Source: Pseudomonadota bacterium
Lineage (GTDB): Bacteria; Myxococcota_A; Bradymonadia; UBA4248
Direction of reading: 5' to 3'
DNA: 5,299 nucleotides
NCBI GenBank assembly: GCA_009786045.1
Contig: WQTY01000184.1
Span: 1-5,299 of the forward strand
Shown: in pieces, positions 1 through 5,290 of the stretch
How the letters are laid out: each line of letters starts with the position of its first letter
Position numbering within the stretch: the first letter of the stretch is position 1
The notes under the pieces: generated by a model
What the model was told of the DNA's origin: nothing
What the model saw: the letters and a program-made list of their open reading frames with translations, nothing else
Databases searched by the model: none
Made by a program: the position numbers and the translations under genes

Positions 1-196
1 CCTCCTGGTCATCGCCTCCTCCTGGTTCATCGCCTCCTCCTGGTTCATCGCCTCCTCCTGGTTCATCGCCTCCTCCTGGTTCATCGCCTCCTGGCTTGTT
101 GCCTTCAACCGGGGGGCGAGTGGCATCGTTTTTTTCTGTACAGCTCCATGTTGCAAAGAGAGTCAGAATCACCCACAGAACGCGTTTGCTTTTCAT
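1..196 (-). CDS. Putative lipoprotein with GGGDEP repeat tract (5' part, cut by window edge)
   Basis: I do not recognise a specific family. The minus-strand reading starts with ATG at 196-194, preceded by a good Shine-Dalgarno (AAGGA) about nine bases upstream. The 65 visible codons give a basic N-terminus (MKSKR), a hydrophobic segment (residues 6-17) and Cys19. This resembles a lipoprotein signal peptide, although the lipobox ATWSC is not canonical (Trp at -2). A short polar linker follows, and from about residue 36 a low-complexity tract of Gly-Gly-Gly-Asp-Glu-Pro units. Such acidic Gly/Pro tracts commonly act as flexible spacers between a membrane anchor and a surface domain; the domain itself lies outside the window. 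The start is 24 bp downstream of the metalloprotease remnant on the same strand, so the two may share a transcript. A one-base difference in the outermost repeat copy (1-14) changes the frame. Being an exported small protein is likely; the exact role is unknown. Confidence 0.72.
   Translation of the reverse strand, partial: MKSKRVLWVILTLFATWSCTEKNDATRPPVEGNKPGGDEPGGGDEPGGGDEPGGGDEPGGGDDQE
15..86 (-). repeat. Four perfect 18-bp tandem repeats encoding GGGDEP
   Basis: The plus-strand unit CCTCCTCCTGGTTCATCG occurs four times without a mismatch (15-32, 33-50, 51-68, 69-86). It is flanked by a partial copy at 87-95 and a variant at 1-14 that lacks one T. The unit is six codons long, so gain or loss of copies keeps the reading frame. 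The tract continues toward the window edge and may be longer outside. Confidence 0.95.
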
Positions 197-220
197 AGCG
201 ATTTTTCCTTAACAAAGAGC

Positions 221-598
221 CTATGGCCAAATGACAATATTCATTAACTCAATGACATATCCCACGGACTGAAAATCGAACGACATATAGTCATAATTAT
301 CGGGTGTTTCCAACGGAGCGAAAGGTGTAACGCCTGCATTGCCAGCCTGCGTCCAGGCAGGTGGCCGACCTGTGCTTGGTGCGCCGGGTGTTGCATCTTT
401 TTCGTGATTATCGAAGTAGCAGAAGTTATTTTGTGTCGTCCTGTATGGATTTGCCATGGTGCTGTGTCCGCATTGCCAATCACAACTTCCGCCCTGACAG
501 CCATGATATTCGTCTCGAAGGCAGAAATATTTATGCCCAAATTCATGTGAAAGGCACCTGGGACTATCCCAGCAACCATGCATCATCTGTAGATCCAA
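221..598 (-). pseudogene. Remnant of a secreted zinc metalloprotease (CLCA/M64-like HEFGH...DEY core)
   Basis: The open stretch encodes 125 residues from a possible TTG at 598; the frame is closed by TGA at 625-623. Residues 18-31 read HEFGHKYFCLRDEY. This is an HExxH zinc motif with a downstream Asp-Glu-Tyr at the spacing seen in CLCA-type and M64 (IgA peptidase-like) metalloproteases. Those families usually have Gly at the position that is Cys26 here. Further on, CGHSTMANPY (43-52), an FC pair (59-60) and a TPDNYDY stretch (98-104) look like the conserved tail of the catalytic domain. There is no signal peptide, no ribosome binding site before the TTG or the two ATGs that follow, and no room upstream for the rest of the enzyme before the divergent gene at 844. 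I therefore call it a 5'-truncated remnant. A short expressed protein cannot be excluded. It lies directly before the lipoprotein gene at 196. Confidence 0.6.
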
Positions 599-611
599 GG
601 CTTCAGCTTTG

Positions 612-627
612 TGTGAAAAATGTCACA
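612..627. promoter_or_regulatory. CRP/FNR-family operator-like palindrome
   Basis: TGTGA, six bases, then TCACA form a perfect inverted repeat (extendable to GTGTGA/TCACAC at 611-628). This is the core consensus of cAMP receptor protein sites in enterobacteria, and related regulators in other phyla use similar palindromes. It lies in the divergent gap 599-843, about 217 bases upstream of the lipoprotein start at 844 and next to the metalloprotease remnant. That distance is long for direct activation of the 844 gene. It may be a relic operator of the truncated minus-strand gene, or a chance hairpin. Confidence 0.4.
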
Positions 628-843
628 CCACCAGCGCCTGGGAGGGGGATTTGTTTTTCCTGCCCTCTGCTGCTTTGCCACCTCAAATAGCAACGAGTTT
701 TTCGAGCGATTGTCCTGAAAATCTGATGCTAAAAAGATGGATTGTGTGAGGTGATTATGGCAAAATAAATCCGTTGTCGCTTTTTTATTCTGGCTGATGG
801 CAGGGCAAGTGCCCCTCGGCCGTTTTCTTTTGGGAGGGATGCT

Positions 844-2022
844 ATGAATAAGTTGCTTAAACTGTCGATGATTGCTGCCATGGCCATAGCGGTAACAGCT
901 TGCGGCGATGACAAGGATAACTCGGCCAAGTGCACCAGCAATGCAAAACAATGCAACAAAGGCGTTCCCGAATTGTGCGTGAACGGTGAGTGGAAAGCAC
1001 AAGCCGCCTGTACAGATGGCAAAACCTGCCATCATGGCGAGTGTGTGAGCTGCACCAACGATGCGAAGCAGTGCAGCGTGACGGGCATTCCCCAGCTGTG
1101 TACGGGTGGCGTATGGGTTGATCAGACAGCCTGTACGGGGGAGCAAAGCTGCCATCATGGCGAGTGCGTGGGCGGCAGCGAAAGCTGCATCAACGATGCG
1201 AAGCAGTGCAGCACGACGGGCATTCCCCAGCTGTGTACGGGTGGCACGTGGGTTGATCAGACAGCCTGTACAGATGGCAAAAGCTGCCATCATGGCGAGT
1301 GCGTGGGCGGTAGCGAAACCTGCACCAACGACGAGAGGAAATGTAAGGATTCGACCACGCCTCAGTTGTGTTCTGGCGGCGCATGGGTTGATCAGGCAGC
1401 CTGTACGGGGGGGCAAAGCTGCCATAATGGCGAGTGTACTGGCGGCAGCGAAACCTGCGCCAACGACGAGAAGAAATGCAAAGATTCGACCACGCCTCAG
1501 TTGTGCACGGGCGGCGTGTGGGTGGATCAAACCGCTTGCTCGCTCGGACAAACTTGTACCGGTGCGGGTGTGTGTCGTGCCCCTGAGGTTGGTGATCCAT
1601 GCAACAGGGAAACTTTCAAAGAGCGGTGCATGAATAACGCTGCTTATTACTGTTACGGCGGCAAGGTAGAAGCATGGGATTGCGTTGAGAATGCGGAGGT
1701 GGAAGGACAAGAAGATGGAAGGTGCATCGAAGACGGCACTGCCTGGTGCGCCTGGCTGGATGCGGATTGGTATTGTAACGAAGATGGCGAAGTAAGGATC
1801 GAGAACGAGTACGAGGAGATTTGCAAAGACTTCTCAGAGTATGGCACAATTTACTTTGACTCGTGCCACGAGATTGAGGGTGAGATGTATATCGTTGTAG
1901 ATCGTTGGGCCGACAGTGTCTGCCATTATGGCGAGGTCGCGTTTTGCGTGAGTGACGATGAGATGGACTGGGTTTCGTGTGATGAATGTGCTTTCGATGG
2001 GACAAAAGCCATGTGCATCTGA
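844..2022 (+). CDS. Surface lipoprotein with five tandem six-cysteine modules
   Basis: The product has 392 residues. Residues 1-19 are a lipoprotein signal peptide ending in VTA with Cys20 as the lipidated residue; Gly at +2 is compatible with outer-membrane sorting. Residues 30-244 hold five modules of about 40-45 residues, each with six cysteines in the order C-x6-C-x7/8-C-x10-C-x5-C-x4-C. They share the phrases PQLC, WVDQ-ACT and SCHHGEC, separated by GGSE linkers. Residues 245-392 form a different, acidic domain rich in Cys, Trp and Tyr, with no motif I recognise. The even spacing suggests small disulfide-stapled domains exposed outside the cytoplasm; this is inference. The ATG is fixed by GGGAGGG at 832-838, six to seven bases upstream, and by the signal peptide. 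It is divergent from the minus-strand genes and 218 bp before aspA. Function is unknown; adhesion, binding or a structural surface role are possibilities only. Confidence 0.9.
   Translation: MNKLLKLSMIAAMAIAVTACGDDKDNSAKCTSNAKQCNKGVPELCVNGEWKAQAACTDGKTCHHGECVSCTNDAKQCSVTGIPQLCTGGVWVDQTACTGEQSCHHGECVGGSESCINDAKQCSTTGIPQLCTGGTWVDQTACTDGKSCHHGECVGGSETCTNDERKCKDSTTPQLCSGGAWVDQAACTGGQSCHNGECTGGSETCANDEKKCKDSTTPQLCTGGVWVDQTACSLGQTCTGAGVCRAPEVGDPCNRETFKERCMNNAAYYCYGGKVEAWDCVENAEVEGQEDGRCIEDGTAWCAWLDADWYCNEDGEVRIENEYEEICKDFSEYGTIYFDSCHEIEGEMYIVVDRWADSVCHYGEVAFCVSDDEMDWVSCDECAFDGTKAMCI
931..1575 (+). repeat. Tandem coding repeats, 135-bp unit (first unit 120 bp)
   Basis: Five consecutive units encode the Cys modules: 931-1050, 1051-1185, 1186-1320, 1321-1455 and 1456-1575. 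The second and third units share long identical DNA stretches. The fourth and fifth share a different version of the segment before PQLC (KCKDSTT instead of QCSxTGI). The first is the most divergent and lacks the GGSE linker. This pattern fits stepwise duplication, with pairs 2/3 and 4/5 arising most recently. Confidence 0.92.
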
Positions 2023-2057
2023 CGATAACGCTTCTGGCATGTGATCCTGTCTCTCAC

Positions 2058-2101
2058 AAGCAATGCTGCAGGGGCGTAGCAGGCTGCGCCCGTACAAAAT
2101 G
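2058..2101 (+). repeat. Dispersed palindromic repeat, copy C (degenerate)
   Basis: This intergenic stretch contains GCAATGC (2060-2066), then TGCAGGGG, a hairpin (2072-2080 with 2083-2091, one G-T pair, AG in the loop) and an A-rich run followed by TG. The same order of blocks occurs at 4067-4125, including AAGCAATGC, TGCAGGGG, AGCAGGCT at the hairpin tip and AAAATG at the end. It lies between the lipoprotein stop and aspA. No T-run follows the hairpin on the plus strand, so it is not a standard terminator. Confidence 0.6.
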
Positions 2102-2201
2102 CTGCTCTCCCCCGGAGCCCAGAGGATCGGCAATCCATGTTGTATGCTTTTGCGTAATGTGCCATGGTTGCCTGGTCGATTTTCATCGTATCGCATTGCA
2201 T

Positions 2202-2214
2202 TGCACATCGTGCA
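2202..2214. promoter_or_regulatory. Short palindrome upstream of aspA
   Basis: TGCAC-ATC-GTGCA is a perfect five-base inverted repeat 26 bases before the aspA start codon, close to where an operator or an early mRNA hairpin could act. I cannot place a convincing promoter -35/-10 pair around it. Arms this short occur by chance. Confidence 0.2.
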
Positions 2215-2240
2215 GCCTGTCATCCATTTGGGAGTTTTTT

Positions 2241-3671
2241 ATGTCAACCTGTCGAAGCGAACACGATTTCCTTGGCCCTTGCAACGTACCGTCTGGGGCG
2301 CTTTATGGCGTCCACACGGTACGCAGCCTTGAGAACTTTCCTCTGACGCACCGGCGTGTTCACCCTGCGTGGGTGCATGCCATGGGTGAAGTGAAGCTGG
2401 CCTGTGCCAAAACGTCGTATGCGCTTGGGGCATGGGCTGACGATGCCGCCAAGGCAGAGGCGATTATCGAAGCCTGTCTTGATGTTTCCAAAGGGATGCT
2501 GGATGCGGAGGTGGTGGTCGATGCGCTTCAGGGTGGGGCGGGGACATCGCTCAATATGAATGTCAACGAGGTCATCGCCAATCGGGCGCTTCAGATATTG
2601 GGCGAGCCATTGGGAAGCTATGCACGCGTTTCGCCGTTGGATGATATCAATTATCAGCAGTCGACGAATGATGTTTGCCCGACCGCCTTTAAGATTGCGC
2701 TGAGCAGGCAGATTGTAGCTTTCCTGCCGACGCTTAAGACGCTTGAGCAGGCGCTTCGCCGGCTTGGAGACCGCACCTGGGATGTCGTCAAAGTTGGCCG
2801 GACGCAGTATCAGGATGCCGTTCTGACGACCCTTGGGTTTGAGTTTAAGGCGTATGCCGAAGCGCTGGCGCGCGATTTTGTGCGCCTGAGCCGCGCGCGC
2901 AATGAGCTCCATAGCGTCAATCTCGGGGGCACAGCCATCGGCACCAGCGTCAGTGCCTCAAAACTTTACGTTCAGACTGTTGTCGGGATGCTGGCCGATG
3001 TGACACAGCTTCCGCTGCAGCAGAATCACGACCTCATCGACGGCACACAAAATCTCGACATCTTTGCCTACGTCAGCGGGATTTTCAAAGCCCTGGCCGT
3101 GTCCCTGCTCAAGATCTCGACCGACCTGCGTTTCATGTCTTCGGGCCCCGTGGCTGGCATCGGTGAAATTTCCCTTCCGCCCCGGCAGGCCGGAAGCTCG
3201 ATCATGCCAGGAAAAGTCAATCCGGTGATTCCAGAAGCCATGGCGCAAATCTGCATGCTGGTTATTGGCCATGATGCCAGCATTACCTATGCGACGAGCC
3301 AGGGAAACCTCGAACTTAATGCCTTTTTGCCCCTCGTGGCAGACTGCATGCTGGGGGATCTGGACAGGCTCGCGGCAGCCTGCCACATGTTCACCACCCA
3401 CTGCATCCAGGGCATCGTCGCGCATCCAGACAAGTGCAAAGCAGGCCTCGCTTCTTCAACGGCGCTCATCACAGCCATGGTCGATCGCATCGGCTATGAC
3501 CGCGCCTGCCAGCTTGGACTCGACGCCGTGGCAGAAGGCATTTCAATCCGCGACAAATTGATCCAGAGCGGCCTGGTGACAGAAGCCGAAATCGACAGCT
3601 TCACCAGTGCAAAGGCCGTCCAGGCCACTATGGCCGATAAAGCTCGCAGCGGCGCACTTCCAAAATGCTGA
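2241..3671 (+). CDS. aspA: Aspartate ammonia-lyase (aspartase)
   Basis: The enzyme splits L-aspartate reversibly into fumarate and ammonia in the cytoplasm, linking aspartate use to fumarate metabolism. The 476-residue length is normal for the family. The fumarase/aspartase superfamily blocks are present in order: YGVHTVRSLENF (22-33), GGAGTS-NMN-NE (98-110), STND (141-144), GRTQYQDA (186-193), GGTAIGT (229-235) and the signature GSSIMPGKVNP (318-328). The signature holds the presumed catalytic Ser319 together with Lys325 and Asn327. VNPVIPE after the signature and the ENF block favour aspartase over class II fumarase, which usually has VNPTQCE there. The C-terminal region is more divergent but still shows the family's IRDK...LVTEAEID stretch. 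The ATG is chosen because GGAG lies six bases upstream and family similarity starts right there; the frame is open further back to 1986, but that would overlap the previous gene and add an unrelated N-terminus. It stands alone between repeat-bearing gaps. Confidence 0.9.
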   Translation: MSTCRSEHDFLGPCNVPSGALYGVHTVRSLENFPLTHRRVHPAWVHAMGEVKLACAKTSYALGAWADDAAKAEAIIEACLDVSKGMLDAEVVVDALQGGAGTSLNMNVNEVIANRALQILGEPLGSYARVSPLDDINYQQSTNDVCPTAFKIALSRQIVAFLPTLKTLEQALRRLGDRTWDVVKVGRTQYQDAVLTTLGFEFKAYAEALARDFVRLSRARNELHSVNLGGTAIGTSVSASKLYVQTVVGMLADVTQLPLQQNHDLIDGTQNLDIFAYVSGIFKALAVSLLKISTDLRFMSSGPVAGIGEISLPPRQAGSSIMPGKVNPVIPEAMAQICMLVIGHDASITYATSQGNLELNAFLPLVADCMLGDLDRLAAACHMFTTHCIQGIVAHPDKCKAGLASSTALITAMVDRIGYDRACQLGLDAVAEGISIRDKLIQSGLVTEAEIDSFTSAKAVQATMADKARSGALPKC

Positions 3672-3672
3672 G

Positions 3673-3712
3673 TTTTTTTGTGGAGGAGCATTGCTCCCCC
3701 ACACCCCTTGCA
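3673..3712 (-). repeat. Dispersed palindromic repeat, copy A (inverted orientation)
   Basis: A T7 run (3673-3679) starts right behind the aspA stop. It is followed by a hairpin with arms 3680-3689 and 3693-3702 (one A/C mismatch, loop ATT), then CACCCCTTGCA. Read on the minus strand, the order is TGCAAGGGGTGTGGGGGAGC, loop, the closing arm and an A-run. This matches copy B at 4083-4123 almost block for block. Because the T-run precedes the hairpin on the plus strand, it does not look like a standard terminator for aspA. Confidence 0.7.
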
Positions 3713-3757
3713 CGCCTCCCCTAGGGGGGAGGTGGCGGCAAAGCTGACGGAGGGGTG
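3702..3757. repeat. Intergenic inverted repeat with nested hairpin
   Basis: An outer pair, CACCCCT (3702-3708) and AGGGGTG (3751-3757), encloses a strong hairpin CCTCCCC/GGGGAGG (3715-3721 with 3726-3732). A weak second hairpin around GGCAAAGCT follows. From memory, C/G-rich elements of this layout, with a GAGGTGGC..GCTGACGGAGGGG-like right half, recur between genes in many bacteria. It overlaps the edge of copy A by one base. No coding role is seen. Confidence 0.5.
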
Positions 3758-4057
3758 CGCGTATCGCTTGTGGGTGAAGTTGCCAGATGCATCGTTTGGG
3801 CGAAAATTATCGCAATTTGTGACGGATTTTCATCTGCGAAGGCGAGAGAATCCTGGAGATCGACGCTGGTGGTTGTCCACGTATCACGTAGGGGCGACCG
3901 TCCCGGTCGCCCGGCGCCCAACGAACGAATATTGAATTGTTGCGCGAAGAGGATTAGAACTCAATGTCGCTGCGGCTGTCCCCACCTGTAAGCAATGCAG
4001 AGGTTTAGGATTAGCCACAGAAGCAGCAGTATTTAGTTCGAAGGTGACGATTACTTT
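3758..4057. other. Non-coding part of the gap between aspA and the SUMF1 gene
   Basis: Only short overlapping open frames without ribosome binding sites or recognisable motifs are present. Apart from the hairpin at 3892-3912, I see a stretch at 3829-3860 (TCTGCGAAGGCG.GAGAATCCTGGAG-like) that resembles a decayed form of a common interspersed bacterial repeat (CGCGAAGGCGGGAATCCAG-like); this rests on memory and is weak. No RNA gene and no confident promoter could be identified, although the promoter of the SUMF1 gene should lie near the right end. Confidence 0.5.
3892..3912. repeat. Perfect 9-bp hairpin, REP-like
   Basis: GGGCGACCG (3892-3900) and CGGTCGCCC (3904-3912) pair perfectly around TCC, preceded by ACGTAG. 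Palindromes of the form GTAGGGGCGacc...ggtCGCCCG are frequent between genes in many bacterial genomes (recollection, not checked). No T-run follows, so it is not an obvious terminator. Confidence 0.6.
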
Positions 4058-4123
4058 CCCCTCCCAAAGCAATGCGCAAGCATTGCAGGGGGTGCGGGGG
4101 AGCAGGCTCCCCCGCGTAAAAAA
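4058..4123 (+). repeat. Dispersed palindromic repeat, copy B (best preserved)
   Basis: Two hairpins lie in a row. The first is GCAATGC/GCATTGC (4069-4075 with 4080-4086) around the tetraloop GCAA, with an outer CCCCT/AGGGG pair (4058-4062 with 4087-4091). The second is a perfect ten-base inverted repeat, GCGGGGGAGC (4094-4103) and GCTCCCCCGC (4106-4115), followed by A6 at 4118-4123. It ends only 16 bases before the start codon of the SUMF1 gene, so if transcribed it would form a strong structure just upstream of the ribosome binding site. Confidence 0.72.
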
Positions 4124-4139
4124 TGACAGGTAATGTGAT

Positions 4140-5105
4140 ATGAAAATTTTTCCCAAGGCCAAGGCGGCTGCAATTTTGGGCGGGTTTGTTTCGATGGTTT
4201 TTGCCGTCAGTGCGTGGGCGCAGGATGGGGCAGGAAAGCTGCCCGATGGCAGTGCCATTTTGCCCTGTGTTACCCCCATTGAGGGTATGGCCTGCATTCC
4301 CGGCGGAAAGTTTATCCGTGGCATGGATGGCGACCCTCATGCCAAGTGCGATCAGGAGAGCTACAACAAAAAAGGCGTTGCCAATACGTTCCCTGCGGCG
4401 GAAATCTGGATGCAGACCTATTATATGGATAAGACGGAAGTCACCACCGAAGCCTATCAGGCCTGTGTGAAGGAAAAGAAGTGTCCGAAATCGGGGCCCA
4501 GGTACACCGATTTCAGCCGGCCAAAGCAGCCGATCACGGGCATCAGCTGGTACGAAGCCAGGACATATTGCGAGAGCCAGGGCAAGCACCTGCCGACCGA
4601 GGCCGAGTGGGAGAAAGCCGCGCGAGGCGCAGAGGGCGATTTGTATCCCTGGGGTTCTGCGGCGGCAACGTGCGACAATGCCGTTGTTATGAACGCCTCG
4701 GGGCGCTCGTGCGGCATCACGAAAAAGGGCAATGGCCCCGAGAAGGGACGTGTCCTGGAAGTTTGCTCGCGGCCGGCCTCGCGTTACGGGCTCTGCGACA
4801 TGATTGGCAATGCCGAGGAGTGGGTGGCAGACTGGTATACGGATAATTACGAGGTCTGCGGTGCAGACTGCCTGGGCATTGATCCCAAAGGGCCGTGCGC
4901 CGGAAGCGCCGACAAAACCTGCAACAAGCTTCGGTATAAAGTCGTTCGGGGCGGATCCTGGTATTGGCCGGCCGTTCACGCCACAGGCATACACCGGCGT
5001 TCGCATGTTCCCAGCAACGACCCCTATCACCACTTTGGATTCCGATGTGCCGCCACCGCCGCCGAGATGCAGGCGCTGACAGCGGGAAAAGCTGCTGCAA
5101 AGTGA
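4140..5105 (+). CDS. Secreted SUMF1/FGE-sulfatase-fold protein lacking the FGE cysteine pair
   Basis: The 321-residue product starts with a signal peptide (hydrophobic residues 9-23, AWA|Q cleavage site at 27/28) and so acts outside the cytoplasm. The rest is the C-type-lectin-like FGE-sulfatase fold in the usual order: MACIPGGKFIRG (50-61), YYMDKTEVTTEAY (94-106), PITGISWYEA (131-140), LPTEAEWEKAARG (151-163), YPWGS (169-173), YGLCDMIGNAEEWVADWY (216-233), VVRGGSW (268-274) and GFRCAA (300-305). True formylglycine-generating enzymes carry two redox cysteines between GGS and GFRC; here this stretch (HATGIHRRSH, 280-289) has none, so sulfatase activation is unlikely. Related exported proteins bind ligands or modify other substrates; the role here is open. 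Fifteen cysteines suggest disulfides. The start is supported by the signal peptide, though the ribosome binding site (ACAGG about ten bases upstream) is weak. Translation ends in tandem stops TGA-TAA. Confidence 0.9.
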   Translation: MKIFPKAKAAAILGGFVSMVFAVSAWAQDGAGKLPDGSAILPCVTPIEGMACIPGGKFIRGMDGDPHAKCDQESYNKKGVANTFPAAEIWMQTYYMDKTEVTTEAYQACVKEKKCPKSGPRYTDFSRPKQPITGISWYEARTYCESQGKHLPTEAEWEKAARGAEGDLYPWGSAAATCDNAVVMNASGRSCGITKKGNGPEKGRVLEVCSRPASRYGLCDMIGNAEEWVADWYTDNYEVCGADCLGIDPKGPCAGSADKTCNKLRYKVVRGGSWYWPAVHATGIHRRSHVPSNDPYHHFGFRCAATAAEMQALTAGKAAAK

Positions 5106-5126
5106 TAAGCGTCGGGGGAGGTGTGT

Positions 5127-5159
5127 CGCGCTCTGTTTGCCTGGGCAAATACGAGCGCG
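5127..5159 (+). other. Long hairpin 1 downstream of the SUMF1 gene
   Basis: CGCGCTC (5127-5133) pairs with GAGCGCG (5153-5159), TTTGCC (5136-5141) with GGCAAA (5144-5149), and TG with TA through one wobble, leaving C5152 bulged. It lies 21 bases after the stop codon and directly abuts hairpin 2. No T-run follows, so alone it is not a standard terminator. Confidence 0.7.
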
Positions 5160-5204
5160 GCGCAAGCTATCTGGCCGTTGGCCAGATACGCTTGCGCACA
5201 TTTT
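5160..5204 (+). terminator. Long hairpin 2 with short T-run, probable terminator
   Basis: GCGCAAGCTATCTGGCC (5160-5176) pairs with 5180-5197 over 17 base pairs, interrupted only by the bulged C5189; the loop is GTT. ACA and TTTT follow (5201-5204). The stem is very stable but the T-run is short and offset, so intrinsic termination of the SUMF1 transcript is likely rather than certain. No gene is visible in the rest of the gap to 5299. Confidence 0.6.
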
Positions 5205-5265
5205 GGGGGGGCGGATGCGTGCGCACAAGGCAGCATGGTGCAAAAAATGGGGCAAGCGGGGCGTT

Positions 5266-5290
5266 GCGGGGCCGGCGACTGAGGCCCCGC
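5266..5290. other. GC-rich hairpin near the window end
   Basis: GCGGGGCC (5266-5273) and GGCCCCGC (5283-5290) pair perfectly around a nine-base loop. TCTT follows, then a G-run at the window edge. It could belong to a terminator or repeat that continues outside; orientation cannot be decided. Confidence 0.5.

Noticed and set aside
1..95. CRISPR array
   Set aside because: The 18-bp units are directly adjacent, have no spacers and keep an open reading frame, so they are coding tandem repeats.
803..830. Hairpin GGGCA-AG-TGCCC followed by a T-rich stretch before the gene at 844
   Set aside because: The stem is only five pairs with a two-base loop and the T-rich run starts eight bases later; too weak to call an attenuator or terminator.
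583..1710. Minus-strand open frame of 375 codons opposite the Cys-rich lipoprotein gene
   Set aside because: Its repeats are the antisense image of the 135-bp coding units; it has no family similarity, and the plus strand has a clear signal peptide, ribosome binding site and cysteine pattern.
1986..2240. Upstream extension of the aspA frame
   Set aside because: It would overlap the end of the previous gene and cross repeat copy C, and family similarity and a good ribosome binding site place the start at 2241.
3679..3703. Hairpin behind aspA as a rho-independent terminator
   Set aside because: The T-run lies before the stem instead of after it on the plus strand, and the element matches the dispersed repeat family.
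3678..3991. Small open frames of 78 and 85 codons in the gap after aspA
   Set aside because: They read through inverted repeats, overlap each other and lack ribosome binding sites and recognisable motifs.
4011..5255. Minus-strand open frame of 414 codons opposite the SUMF1-type gene
   Set aside because: It runs through GC-rich hairpins and is antisense to a well-recognised fold; the translated sequence shows no domain.
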